The notes: a model not told the origin generated them from the sequence alone. Shown: positions 47,621 to 60,189, numbered from the stretch's first letter. The stretch: 64,000 bases of DNA from Diphasiastrum complanatum (GCA_029204225.1 CM055099.1:53968675-54032674), one strand, 5' to 3'. Numbers and translations are program-made.

Positions 47621-47849
47621 GAATAATACTCGATTATATCCCGCTCTTTTATTTACACTTTGCTGGGTGGTATCTAAGTCATCTAAACCATAAGGTTTAT
47701 ACGCCAAAAATCAGGGCCCTTTTTAAATTTTAAAACTCCTCAATAGACTTTACCACCATTTTCAACGGTCAAGATGTTCCCCATTATATCCGACGGATGA
47801 GATTGCTTACCTCCTCCACAAGGTATTCACATGGAAGAGGAAGGGAATT

Positions 47850-47985
47850 GCTATAAAAAAGTGGGTCATTTCAACACTTCTACCACGTCTCATCCTTCTT
47901 CTCCTCCTCTCCTTCATACTTTCTTGTGATTAGTGGATCTACAATCAATTGTTCAGCATCATCACACTATCCGGTAAGTGGTACT
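47850..47985 (+). promoter_or_regulatory. Weak promoter/leader candidate
   Basis: A TATA-like gctataaaaaagtg is followed by a CT-rich leader (ccttcttctcctcctctcct). A ccg|gtaagt donor-like site lies at about 47972. No coding exon follows that I can recognise, so this is weak. Confidence 0.2.
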
Positions 47986-49054
47986 TCTTTAATCATCTAC
48001 ATATACGGTGTTATGTTTATAATATGCAGGAAGGATAGGCTTGTTTGGTAGGAGGTTTTTTTCAAAAAAATGATTGAAGGAGGGCGTTGGATCGTGATCC
48101 ACAACCACTCTACTTTTGTTGCGCTTATGAATTTATTGATAAGCAATGATAGGCACTCATTTGGCAAATGATTATGGACAGTCAATCACGGCATACTACT
48201 CTTAAAAAAATAGTTTTGTTGTTTGCATATATGGTCGTTGGTTTATGTGTAAAGTATTTTCAGTTAGATTTGTGCATGTTGGAAGTGCGTTGGCAGCGCA
48301 TTCCTAATCTCTCTGTTTGCGGACATAAATCGTCATAAGATCACATTCTTGTGCTTGAAGGATTACATAAGTCTTTGTTGGAACAGCGATGAAGACGTTT
48401 CCAAAATGATAGCATTGTTGTATACATTACCATTCACTCATTCATATCAAGTTTTTTGACCTCCAGCGCTGGCTGGTGGAGAGCGATGGAGCCACTATAA
48501 GATGTATAAAATCATGTCTTTTCAATGGTAAAGGTGATCCATCACTGGTGGACAAGGATATTATGTTTGCTCACTATCATCTCTTTACTTATGTTTTGTC
48601 ATATATCGAATATGGACAATGATATGCAAAGTTATGTGTCTCTTTATTCACAACGATTTCTAGAGTGCAGAAGTGCATCTCTATTCCGGATTTTTTTGGA
48701 TTCGGATTACACCCTCATACAGGTATGTATATTGCGAGCATCATTATGACAAGACTGAATGATAGCATACGAATGATTGCATGCTCTCTTTCCAAGTTAT
48801 GAGAAGCGGTTTCATTTTGAATCTAAATATGTGCTGATTGACATTGTTTTTTATGCTACCACCATTGTGTAACAATGGCAAAAACGTCTAAACTTGAACT
48901 CGCTTACTAGCATTCGTCGAAGGAAATGTCTCTTTTAACAAACATGACTTCCTCATAGGATTCGCTCATGACATCTATTTAGGTTAGAGTTGCAAAATTT
49001 TATTTGGTGTATTGCTTACAATAAAATGATGGTGTTGACAAACAATAGGAAAAC

Positions 49055-49335
49055 GTTATAAGCATGAAATGCAATAGAGAAGAGAGAAGATCACTCTCTC
49101 CACGAGTTACATCCATTTATAATGGGTCCAAACCCTATTTGGCCACTTGTCTTTTCCTCCAAAATGCTAACCTTACTATTTTTGGGTCTAGATTCAATGT
49201 ACCCAACTATCCAAATTTGAATTTCCTAAAACTCGCCTCCAAACTTTCTCACACTTTCAAAAAGTGTTTATTCAAATGAAGTTTAGACCAATGAACTTTG
49301 AAAAGTCAATCTCTAAGTCTAAAACAAGTTCTGGA
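49055..49335. repeat. Left arm of a long inverted repeat (LTR-like)
   Basis: About 280 bases are the near reverse complement of 50537-50822 (roughly 90% or better by eye). For example, cacgagttacatccatttat recurs inverted as ataaatggatgtaactcgtg. The arm shares ccatttata and ttggccacttgtct words with the LTR of the intact copia, so it is probably an LTR of a sister family. Confidence 0.85.
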
Positions 49336-49785
49336 AATATTGACAAAATGGTTTTCCCTTGCATTTTTGAACTTGATAAAGACATCATACACTTCATCCT
49401 TGCTCTTTAGTAGATAGATCCAACAAAATCTACTAAAATCATCAATAAATGTTGCATACATCTTAGCTCCACTATTGCTAATTGTAGTAAATCCATGAAT
49501 ATCCGAATGTACAAGTTGAAAAGGCTTTGAAGATTTAGATATAGATCTAGTATAAGGTTTACTTAGCATTTGACTCACACTAAGCAAATTCTTGGTAATA
49601 GATGAAATAAACAAGACATCCTCCAAATGAACATTCCTATTTGTAGAGAGAGAAATAGGAACTGTGCCAATCCCTTCGATTGCACACTCACCATCATTGG
49701 CCATGTAGATCACCCTCTTGTCATCTCCATATGCCAACAAAGAAGTGAAGTACTCTTTGTGAAAAGTCATGTGTGAACGGTTTTG
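49306..49785 (-). pseudogene. Copia fragment (protease joined to integrase)
   Basis: On the minus strand, protease-side words (MTFHKEYFTSLLAYGDDKRV, DGECAIEGIGTVPISLSTNR, SSITKNLLSVSQMLSK) jump by deletion to the integrase (PYTRSISKSSKPFQLVHSDI, then TFIDDFSRFCWIYLLKSKDE). It is closest to the fragment at 3.7-5.2 kb and the intact element at 31-36 kb. It is open for 154 codons but is an internal deletion product. Confidence 0.93.
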
Positions 49786-50536
49786 ATGATGATGATCTAG
49801 TAAGATATTGTTCTATGACCTAATACTTGAATTGTTATTCTAATTTTTGTAATTGCGATTTTCATTTTTTAATCTAAATATATCTCTTATTGCGCTTTTT
49901 TACAGAATACCATCGAAGTAGATTCCTTTGTTATAAGACGTGAAGGTCTTCGGGAGGGATCTCGGCAGCTGTTGGACACAAGGATACATCCCTTGCCCAC
50001 TATTTAAAAATTCTTGTAAATAACGAAAATATATCATATGAGTTATAGTCCATTTGCCGCAACCATTATAACGACAATTAGAGCATTGTCTGTTTGCTTA
50101 GAAGGCCACAATTATGCCGAAGAAAAATTCAAGATTGTTTTTTTTAAGAGGGGTCTAGCTATAAAAATACTCAGTTATGTCCCTGGAGATACCACATTCA
50201 ATTATAAATGAGATTCCATATAATGAAATTGATCAATAATTCCGATAACACCTATTAGTTTGTCTAAGTAATTTCAAACTTGTCTCTTTTCCACTCAATT
50301 ACTTACTTCAAGTGTTTGTGTGGCTTGAACAATTTCTTTCCAAATTTTGTATCTGACACTAGATTCTTTGCATGTGTGATTTAATAAGAATCTTCTTGCT
50401 TTAGCACCTCCAATTGATGGCTTATTAGGAACATTTCCTTTTTTTTTGGAGAGTCTGTCACTTTTTTCAATGGTGACATTTGTGAAAGATTCAACTAGTT
50501 TGATCATTTTGTCAATATTTTCATATTTGGCAGAGT
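49786..50536. other. Spacer between the inverted arms; no gene recognised
   Basis: AT-rich. The minus-strand frame 50507-50295 (VPNKPSIGGAKARRFLLNHT) has no recognisable domain. Confidence 0.3.
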
Positions 50537-50822
50537 GAGGCCAAAACTTGTTTAAGACTTAGATATTGACTTTTCAAAGTTCATTAGTTGAAATTTCATT
50601 TGAATAAACACTTTTTGAAAGTGTGGGAAAGTTTGGAGGCGAGTTTTAGGAGATTCAAATTTGAATAGTTGGGTACATTGAATCTAGACCCAAAAATAGT
50701 AGGGTTAGCATTTTGGAGAGAAAGCCAAGTGGCTAAATAGGGTTTGGACCTGTTATAAATGGATGTAACTCGTGGAGAGAGTGATCTTCTCTCTTCTCTA
50801 TCTCATTTCATGCTTATACATG
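50537..50822. repeat. Right arm of the long inverted repeat (LTR-like)
   Basis: Inverted copy of 49055-49335. LTR-like sequence continues past the arm. The palindrome ttcacacgtgtgaa lies at 50915-50928, followed by a ttgtacggacat word that also occurs, inverted, in the intact copia LTR. Confidence 0.85.
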
Positions 50823-50999
50823 CTTCTCTTGGGTTTCTACCATCCATTGGTGCACTATATTGGTGATTGCATGCAATTTTATGTGTAGAATGATTCATAA
50901 TTGCTATTTTTGGTTTCACACGTGTGAATGACAGTAGCTTGCTGGTTTTGTACGGACATCAACGGTACTTTATTATATCATTCAAGTTTGATCAAGTTC

Positions 51000-52040
51000 T
51001 ATTAGTGTTTGCATCTCATTTTGTGTGTAGATGCTGATTTTCCTACATTGGTGTGTTCATAATGAATCCTGGGTGGATACCTTTTCTGAAACTCCAAAAA
51101 ATTTTCTTTACTCGGCAAGGTTTCAGAATAAGATTTGTATTTTTCCATCATGGCATCCATTGCATTCTTGCCAGATTTCTAGTTGTCATTCATTACAATA
51201 TCAATTTTGGGCTCGATATCATCATAATCATAATCAATAATATCGAAAAATTCTAACAATTCTTTCAAAAAAATTAAGAAGATTTCATCTTCTCTCAAAT
51301 CAAAAACATCTTCAATATCATTGAACGATATACAATGATCATTATTTATAATATATACATGAAGATCCAATAAATTTTTCTCCCAAAAAGACTTTTCTGA
51401 AGATTTACAATTAGACAAAATTAATGATCAACAAGTGGTCTGCGACAAGTGGTCTTCTCATATTCAGATGCCAATTTTTGATTCAGCATCCACACCTATA
51501 TCAATGTCATCTTCATCTACCTCCATTGGAATAGATGAAGGGATTGTCAGTAAAGCTAATGAAGATGAACCAGCGGGTCTTCTGGTACTTCAACAGAGGT
51601 GAAAAAAATAAATGCCATGTCTTTTATAAGAAGACGACATTGTCTTTTGTGAATACTACAACGAGTTATTTTTTTGAAGTTGTCATGTAATTTCTTTTAT
51701 TTTATATCGTGCTTTTGTCTAGAAGATGGTTGGGCATGTAGAAGATATGAGAAATGAACAAAACTATAGTTATCTATATCTATATGAGGGGTCGTAATTA
51801 CATGACCAAATCTATCAAAAAGATCAACAAGCTGAAAACAATTCTCAGAGACAAACTTATCAATATCAAAAGTAGAAAAGAAAAGAGAAATAAAGTAATC
51901 AATTTGTTCGGTGAGAATTTCACTGATTGCCAAGAATTTCCTAAGTTTATCCTCCGAAGATGTAGAGGGAGCAATATTAAAAAAGAAAAACGTATCGTGT
52001 CAACGTGTGTAGACATAGTTGCTACAAAAATGTTGTTACA
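51000..52040. other. No gene recognised
   Basis: AT-rich sequence with isolated short frames, for example at 51179-51418 (-) with Asp/Ile-rich composition. Nothing is assignable. Confidence 0.3.
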
Positions 52041-52042
52041 AA

Positions 52043-52922
52043 CTGCGTGTTGATTCGATATCGGTAGTAGACCAGTAGACCTGTGGCTGATATCAGTTCA
52101 ATGTGCAGGAAAAGTGCAAGGGATCTGCAGGAAAGAAGCACGCACGTTCAATCGATACTCTACGACCGAGAACAATGAACATAAATTATGCGAGTAAAAA
52201 GATGTAAGCAGGAGAAAAAAATAGCCGACTTCATGCCACATTAATATTTGTATATATAGAAGTAGGCATAAATCTCAATCATAGACTTGTTCTATATTCA
52301 ACGGGTTGATTGTCTCAAAAACGGCACCCAATAGATTGCCTACACGTGGGGCTAAAATGCATGCACATTTAGTAGTCATAATGAAAAAGTTGGCATGTAA
52401 ATCCATAATTTATGGGCGCAAATTTCTAGACATTCACCCAGTGACATGTAGCAAAAAAAAATTTAAAAAAGAAACTATAGATATCCACAAATTTATGGAT
52501 GCCGTTTTCAAGGCTGACATGACCTGAGACATACCCAATCATTATTAGATATTTTTAAGAAGGGCCATGCATCCCATCCCCCAAATCCTATATAAACGTT
52601 CATTCTAGACATACAAAATTTTACGACATCCTTGTTTGCTACAATACTCATGCATATTCTCATTTCTAATATCAATTCAGCGCACAATCAACTATCTCCA
52701 TAGCTATCGTGATATACTATGCGCACTCAATCAATACTCCAAGGACTATCTCCAAGGATTCCAATATCGTTTCAGCGCGCGCATGTACCTCTCTCTCTTT
52801 CTTTCATATGTCCTTCTATGCGTTCAATTGATACTCCACCTCCAATTACGCTGATATCGATTCAACATGCATTACTTGCTCAATCTTATGTTGTAAAGGA
52901 CTCTCGTGCGTTCAATCGATAC
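52043..52922. repeat. Cluster of a ~19-bp dispersed motif, left group
   Basis: Variants of gatatcgattcaacatgca occur in both orientations near 52043, 52089, 52141, 52668, 52720, 52762, 52817, 52852 and 52905. The shared core joins atatcgattca with a gcgca/tgca end. The motif is not a simple tandem repeat. A second group lies at 54706-54868. Confidence 0.65.
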
Positions 52923-52984
52923 ATTGCGAAAACAAACCAGATTGCAAGGCTCAACACAAGCTGTGTGCCTTTACATGTTGCTGC

Positions 52985-55085
52985 TAGATGAGGAGCACCA
53001 CCACCCAGAGCACCAGGAGCACCACCACCACCCCCTACTAGAGGAGGAGCACCACCACCAACTGCACCTCCACCTTTATCTCAAAGACAACAAGCTGCAC
53101 CAAGGAGAGTGGGTTGATCCAAAGACCCAGCATAGTTGAAAGATATTCGAAAGCTTTAGAAAATCATGAACCTTTTGATTCCAAAGGCTCACATGCTTAA
53201 TGCGCTCACATGCAAAGATGCATTAAGCAGGTGACTAGGGACATTTCAGCAGATGTGAGGTGGGCTATGACAACAGTTAAAGCACTGCATAATGCTTATG
53301 AGGATTTTTAAATAATTTTTTTTTTTTAGATTGTGTAGTTGTTGTTGTACATGCAAAAAGGGTAACAATAATGCCCAAAGATTTTCAGTTGATTTTTCGT
53401 ATGAGGGATGCGTACGATACGTTTGTCCAAAATTTTTGTCCAAGACCTTCTACTCCACCAACAACTTTTGTTCCACCAGTTGTTGTCACCACTTCAGGAA
53501 GAAAGAGGAAACAGGTTCAACCAATGCGGCTACCAGCAACCATTCAACAAGTTGTTGTCAAAAAGAGAAGATCCTTAGACCCTCCAAAAAAAGTGAGGGC
53601 TAATTTAAAGGCCCCTTCTTCCCTTTCTTCTTCCTCTTTGTCTTTCTCTTCTTCTTCTAAATTCGTTTCACATAAATCAGTTTCAAGATCTCCTCATAGA
53701 TCAGTTTCTAGATCTCCTCCCCATTCAGTTTCTAAATTTTCTTCCCATTCAGTTTCTAAATCTCCTCCCAGATCTCCTCCTCATTTAGCTTCTAAATCTC
53801 CTCCCAGATCTCCTCCTCGTTCAGTTTCTAAATCTCCTCCCCATACACTTTCTAAATCTCCTTTCAAATCTCCAAAATCAGTTTCTAAATCTCATCTATA
53901 TCCTCCCCTATCTCCTCCAAAATCTATTGAATAGTCCACAAAACTCTCTTCTCCACCTCATCCTGATGGTGAAGAATTAGATTTATTTTTGAATGTTTAA
54001 ATCAATTTTTTTTTTCTGGGGAAAACATGTATATTTATTTCTTCATGCACCTCCTTCATTATCTTTTGTGGAATCTAATAAATATGATAAGTACGATCAA
54101 TTACTTTCCACTCATCTTATATCTTTCGACAAGCATTACAATTTTCAATCTCCCCTTACAAAAATCAATCATACCCTGACTGCACTAGACACAAGTGAAG
54201 TAGAAAATAAAATGTTAAGGGACGATCTTAGAGTGAGGTTGGTTCGGTGTTTTCTAGAATTTTATTAGACACGAATTTTTGTTGAATTAGAATTATTACC
54301 TATTCATTTTCTTAATAGTATTCATTATCCCCAATTTAAAAAGTTTTATGTGGATGGATAAGTGGCAAATGTGAGAACGAGCGCACCCTTGATTATGGCG
54401 CCATACATATACAAATAAGTAAGCTTTTTGTTTATCAAAATTTACTTACTGCTATTTTACTTGAGTTTAACTTGACTCACATGCTAATTTGTTTATGCAG
54501 TGGACATTGGAGTGTTTATGTTTTGGCATCATATGTAAATAGTGACGGTATATGCAACCTAGTGTGCATAAAAATGAATTCAATCTCACACACGCACAGG
54601 GCTACAAAAAAACGTATACGGATGTTGATAGAATACTTTCCTATGCCAGGTGCAACGACATACACAAAACTTGAGTGGATAGATGCAAAGGTGATTTATA
54701 ATTTGACATATCGGTTCAGCGTGCATTTTGATTTCTCGTTTATTACTAAAGCTCACGGCGCACGTTGAAATGATATCTTATTTTTTTTTCTAATTTCTAA
54801 TATTGATTGAACGCGCACTTTCAATCTTTATAATATTTCATTCATATCCTGGCGCACTGAACAATATCCCAACTTATTCTAGTACATTAACAAACTTTTT
54901 TGTTTCTTTTGTCTTTGCAATCCTCACAACAACAAGATAGTGTTAGTTGTGGATGGTATCTAGTCTTCAATGCAAGATTAGTTTTTATGTGGCTCGCTCA
55001 ACATGACTCTATTCTAGATATATGGAAGAGTCAGCTAGTTGTAATGGCATACTTTGGTGTTCTTTGCTCCTCCTCCTTCTTGTGA
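52985..55085 (+). pseudogene. Decayed element encoding a Ser/Pro-rich protein and an Ulp1-like protease
   Basis: Plus-strand coding pieces in order are as follows. A proline-rich tract (APPPPPTRGGAPPPTAPPP) lies at 52.99-53.12 kb. An acidic-basic piece (DISADVRWAMTTVKALHNAY) lies near 53.24-53.31 kb. A 187-codon frame (53371-53934) runs from MPKDFQLIFRMRDAYDTFVQ into SP/RS repeats (SPHRSVSRSPPHSVSK). A linker at 53.99-54.42 kb includes LPIHFLNSIHYPQFKKFYVD. Last are two Ulp1/C48 pieces: GHWSVYVLASYVNSDG (catalytic His) at 54.50 kb and QQQDSVSCGWYLVFNARLV (oxyanion Gln and catalytic Cys) at 54.92-54.98 kb. Candidate introns are aa|gtaagc near 54418 to tatgcag near 54500, and one ending near 54910. 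Stops show decay. C48 proteases ride on several plant DNA transposon families, so a transposon origin is likely. Confidence 0.55.
54706..54868. repeat. Cluster of the ~19-bp dispersed motif, right group
   Basis: Four copies lie near 54706, 54758, 54799 and 54851, in both orientations, between the two Ulp1-like coding pieces, in what would be an intron. Confidence 0.6.
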
Positions 55086-56129
55086 GTGTGTTGCTTCCGC
55101 TTGTTTGGAATCTGTAGTTGCAGGTGGTGACCACCAAGGTGTGGATCATCTCTCTTGGGGTTCCAATTGGTGATTCTAATAAGCCAATTGAAATCGATTC
55201 AATAGGTAGAAATGTGAAATGAGCAACTACAGAACTATAGATAGAGATAGAACAATAACAGATTGACCTAGTTGTCGAACATTTAACCTGTTGTCAGAGA
55301 TAATGTGGAGAGAGAGAGATTAACAGATCAAAGCTTCTCTTGACAAGTCAAGACCAAAATGTTTTAAAACTCTTTATTCATAAACCAATAAGAAAAGACA
55401 TAGCTGAAAAGCATACAATACTAGTAAAGCGCCATAAAGCAAAACATATTTCATCCAGCTGGTACCTGCCACCATCCCGCCACACAAAACTGCGCAAGTT
55501 AGCACAGTGAGGAAGACAGGTATAAACGTTGAATGTCAATTGTTATCCATGTACAAAATACGTTTCACTTATCTAATCAGCTTGCAATGTAAATAAAAAT
55601 TTATATCCCGATCTTCCCTTACTGAAAGTTGCTTATAGTGATAGGCCAAACCATATCGATACCATATTAGGACGAATGTCATGTTGATCAGTTTGATGGT
55701 TTTGGTCCTTATCTTTTAAATGTAAATACAACATTATGCATTAGACAATAAGCTGTATAAGATATGTAGCGAATTGCAAACAAATAAGTAGCTTGGGCCG
55801 ATACATGAAGTTTGGGGCAAATCCATGCCATACCAACATTCATATCTGTAAACAGATAATATAGGGTTCACGTAACTTTTTGAGCAAATCCATCCTATAC
55901 AATAGTCCACAAGCTATCTTATCGTTTTATATTTAAAAAAAAAAAACCATGATCATGACTTAGAAAGCAGTAAAAAACACAATACTCGTATGTAAAAAGA
56001 CCTTTGCACAATTCCATGTACTTTAAAGATTGTAAATAGGTTAACAATCCCTTCATATGCTAGGAATACCACTAAAGAGGGTTACCATTTATATGGAGAG
56101 GAGATGTATGCTACGACACTGTATGATGG
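55086..56129. other. No gene recognised
   Basis: AT-rich sequence. A short GA run (gagagagagat) lies at about 55310. Nothing is assignable. Confidence 0.35.
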
Positions 56130-57480
56130 AGAGGAGATGTATTTATAAAAGGACCGTTAAAAATCATTCTGCTTCTTATAAAGGTAAGTAATCCTCTTAC
56201 GTTGTCACCATACTCTTTATGCTTTTAAAAAAGAGGACTGAAGTACACACAAAGTACCAACCTACATAGTAGACGCAAACGATTCTTGTGAGGCGATCAT
56301 GTTTGCATCTAATTGTACTTGAGAAATGTTTACTTTCGTATCCATTTCTATGTATAGTATTGCAAAGTCATATGCACGAAAGGGGTGTTATTTTTACAGT
56401 TCGTTATCCAAACTATTACGATTGTATAGCAGATCATAGCTCTTCCATGGCAAAGAGCGAGAAGATTAAGAGCATTATACGTACCTATTCTTGCTGTCTA
56501 TCGAAACTTAACAATATGATTATGTACTTCGTGCTACTTTGCTGCTAAATTGTGAGAGACAGAGATAATAGCAACAATCATCAACAATCATATGTTTGTA
56601 GAGAGCTCTTCATAGTCAGAGATAAAGAATAGTATGTGGATTTTCATTAGACAATATCTATTACAAAACTTTTGGCATTCCATCGTTGGAAAGCAGCGAT
56701 GGTGCACAACAAATAATTCTGCATACATAAAACATATCATAACCATATCATAATGTGGAAGTATCGCTGGTATAGTAGCAATGGAGTACCATTCATATAC
56801 AAAAGTATAACTATCCATAGCATATGCCACAAAAATATGCCATAATGCTATTAGTTTTGGCAGCGATGGATTCCTCAATGGTATCTGGTAGCGATGGAAT
56901 GCTTAATGGTATTTTGGCAGTGATGGATTGCTCTATGATAACTGAGCAGCTATGGTATATGAGCATGGTAGTGTTTGGGTAGCGCTACACCAGATCCCTG
57001 CAGCGATGAATAGCTAGCATGTATTGCTATATCATGCGTTCAATCATTAAACACTAAATAATAGTGATGCCCTACTAACTTATAGCGACGAAATATCATT
57101 CAACACTTAATGATAGTGATTCCAAAACCTATCAACAATTCTAGCTAGCAATGGGGGTAGCGATGGATAGTAGTGATGCTAGTATCGATGGATAGTAGTG
57201 ATGCTAGCAACGATGAATAGCATACTTTATTCATCCATAAATCCAACAAAAATGATTATGCTAGCAATGATGCATAATAGCGATACTAATGCTTGTCATT
57301 TATTTGATAGTAGCAAACCCACAACAAGAATAGATAGGTTTAAAAGTGACTTACCAGTGCGATTGTAGGTTTGTCTCCACTCGTTGGGATGTAGGTTTGT
57401 CTCCACTCGTTGGATTGTAGGCTTGTCTCCACTCATTGGAATGTAGGCACCAGTGATCCACAGCCTGTTCTGCCAAAAGG
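56130..57480. repeat. Duplicated segment, copy A, rich in AGCGATGG words
   Basis: Matches 58380-59440 in direct orientation from gatggagaggagatgtattt to gccaaaaggagaaggagag. Copy A has a 248-bp stretch (56567-56814) that copy B lacks. From about 56.86 to 57.24 kb the word agcgatgga(t/a) and variants recur roughly every 30-60 bases, like the subterminal repeats of a DNA transposon. No transposase is seen. Confidence 0.85.
57364..57441. repeat. 26-bp tandem repeat, three units
   Basis: Three copies of tgtaggtttgtctccactcg+ttggga with small changes. Copy B of the duplication has only one unit (near 59370). Confidence 0.95.
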
Positions 57481-58379
57481 AGAAGGAGAGAAGAGAAGAG
57501 AGAAAGAGTGTGGAGAGAGAGAAGAAGAATCATGTCACCTTCATATAGGTGAATCCCATCTGAATGAGTGTAGGAGAAGCAATTGATCGTGGCCGTAGGA
57601 TGGAATGCAAGTGATCTTGACAGTTGAGGTAGTAATAAATGCACTTGGAGATTTTAAATTTTCCCACCAAGGCCATAACTTGGCCATATGGCTTGTAAGG
57701 CTATGAAATCAAATGGAGTAAAATAATAGCGGGTACCATTCAAAACCCACCAACCATACCCACAGTTAGTGAATCCCTCAGGGGGCAGCTAGCTCCCCCC
57801 TATGGGAAAGCTAACTGTCCACCAAGAGATTGTCAATATTTTTAGGCAAATCAATTAAAAGTCTAGGAAACAATTCACGATATAAGAGCTTGTTATTGAT
57901 CATACATAATTTGTCACGAGAGAAGCCAGTGTTTTGAAAGGTATCAACAAGTCTTCATACCTCCTTAAGAAAAGTTTCTTGCTTGTTACAACAATATATG
58001 GCAGCTTTTGTTTGTGATACAATGGTCTTATATGAACTAAACACAGGTCTATTTGAGGCAAGGTGTAGGTCAAACCAGATAATGAGGACTGATTTTTACA
58101 TTTTTCACCACATCTACATTTGAAAAAGGGTCTTTTCTAGTTCCAAATTCTGGCTTGGTAAAAAATTATTCTATTGAAATCAGTGTCAAAATGTCCACAA
58201 ATTTGTGCTCAGGTTTGCTCAAAAGGGCAACGAGAAGACTCAAATTTGTTCATGTGAATGACATTATCAAAGGATATAGGAGTATCAAGAATGGAATTTT
58301 TGTTTAGAGCAGCAAGTTTGCAGGTCTGAACTTCTTTTTCAGTGAGATGTGCAAGAATGATCCAAAGCTCAATACTATA
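57481..58379. other. Spacer between the duplicated segments
   Basis: No gene recognised. It starts with a GA-rich stretch (57480-57530). Short frames only. Confidence 0.35.
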
Positions 58380-59440
58380 TGATGGAGAGGAGATGTATTT
58401 ATAAAAAGACCATTAGGAATTATTCTGTTTCTTATAAAGGTAACATTAATAGTAATCTCTTATGTTGTCACCATACTCTTTATGCTCTTAAAAAGAGGAC
58501 TGAAGTACACGCAAAGTACCAACCTGAATAGTAGATGTAGACGATTCTTGTGAGGCGATCATGTTTGCATTTGATTGTACTTGAGAGAAACATTTACTTC
58601 CATATCCATTTCTATGTATAGTATTGCAAAGTCATACACACGAAAGGAGTGTTATTGTTATAGTTCGTTATCCAAACTATTACAATTGTATAGCAGATCA
58701 TAGCTCTTGCATGGCAAAGAGCGGGAAGATTAAGAGCATTATACGTACCTCATTCTTCTTGTCTATCGGAACTTAACAATATGATTATGTACTTTGTGCT
58801 ACTTTTTGCTACTTTGCTGCAAAACTGTGAGAGACAGAGATCCATAGATATGCTACAAAAAATATGCCATAATGCTATTAGTTCTGGCAACGATGGATTT
58901 CTCAATGGTATCTGGCAGCGATGGAATGCTTAATGGTATTCTAGCAACGATGGATTGCTTTATGATAACTGAGCAGTGATGGTATATGAGCATGATAGTG
59001 TCTGGGTAGCGCTACACCAGATTCTTGCAATGATGGATAGCTAGCATGTATTGCTATATCATGCGTTCAATCATTCAACACTAAATGATAGTGATGCCCT
59101 ACTAACTAATAGCGATGGAATATCATTCAACACTTAATGATAGTGATTCCAAAACCTATCAACAATTCTGGCCAGCAATGGTAGCAGCGATGGATAGCAG
59201 TGATGCTAGCAGCGATGGATAGCATACTTTATTCATCCGTAAATCCAACAAAAATGCTTATGCTAGAAGCAATGCATAATAGCGATACTAATTGCTTGTC
59301 ATTTCTTTGATAGTAGCAAATCCACAAAAAGAATAGGTAGGTTGAAAAATGACTTACCGGTGTGATTCCATGTTTGTCTCCACTCGTTGGAATGTAGGCA
59401 CTGGTGTTGCCAAAAGGAGAAGGAGAGAAGAGAATAGAGA
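58380..59440. repeat. Duplicated segment, copy B
   Basis: Direct repeat of 56130-57480 lacking the 248-bp stretch. The junction reads gacagagat|ccatag at about 58841. It carries the same agcgatgga-type words. The copies differ by scattered substitutions, so the duplication is not recent. Confidence 0.85.
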
Positions 59441-59479
59441 AAGAGTGTGGGGAGAGAGACAAAATATGTAAAGAGGTCC

Positions 59480-59911
59480 GTTGTATTTTTGTAGTTGAAT
59501 ACAAGAAGAAAGTGAAGCAAAGAAAACCATATCATTGTCACCAATACCTCCAATATAGTAGAAATTATAATCCGAATTTTCTAGCCAATTGTCTACTTTA
59601 ATGGAGTGAATGCTTCCATCAAAGGTAGGACTAACGTATTTAGTAGGTCGTTGGTTGTAACAATAAGGATTTTGTTGGGAAGTGACGTTCCACCATTCAT
59701 TCATATGCTCCAGAGCAAGTGCATGATCCATCATATCGTGTGCTTCCATAAAACTGGCTGCATAATTGGATCTTGAAAGAGTTGGTTGAAGCACATTTCT
59801 AATAGTCATTTGAAGAGAATTAAAATAGTAGTTCAAAATTTTTCTAATGCTCAAATTTTGTCTTTGGAACCAATGCCAATAATTGCTGATTAAATTGTTG
59901 TACAGATCCAA
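59480..59911 (-). pseudogene. Retrotransposon gag-like fragment
   Basis: Minus-strand words PTKYVSPTFDGSIHSIKVDN and WLENSDYNFYYIGGIGDNDM resemble the start of a retrotransposon gag (a PxFDGS...NWL pattern). The upstream part (MDLYNNLISNYWHWFQRQNL) is Gln/Asn-rich and has no clear homology. The C-terminal side runs into duplication copy B. Assignment to gag is by pattern. Confidence 0.5.
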
Positions 59912-60189
59912 TTTGTTTGAGATATTTGAATGATTTCACGTAAAATTATGTAATACTATCAATGCAAGAATTCTTGGATTGATGCCAAAGCTCGGTGATT
60001 GGATGTGCTTGAGTATTCCACCATGCTCAAACTTGTCCTTTAAAGCACAATTCAGAGAAGTATTTTCATTGGCTATCCTGATGAGCACTACAGCTACAGA
60101 AGCCAAGCAGCTGACAAAACCTGTCACTAGACCAGACCAAGCTAGATCGAGCAGATTTGGACAAATTCAAGAAAAAGTACCATCTTAAT

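Larger units (their letters stand above)
44373..49040. other. Long stretch without a supported gene
   Basis: About 4.7 kb of AT-rich sequence with short frames only. It holds a 21-bp tandem repeat (45355-45417), a CT tract (47587-47620) and one promoter-like stretch near 47.85 kb. I recognise no transposon domain. Confidence 0.4.
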
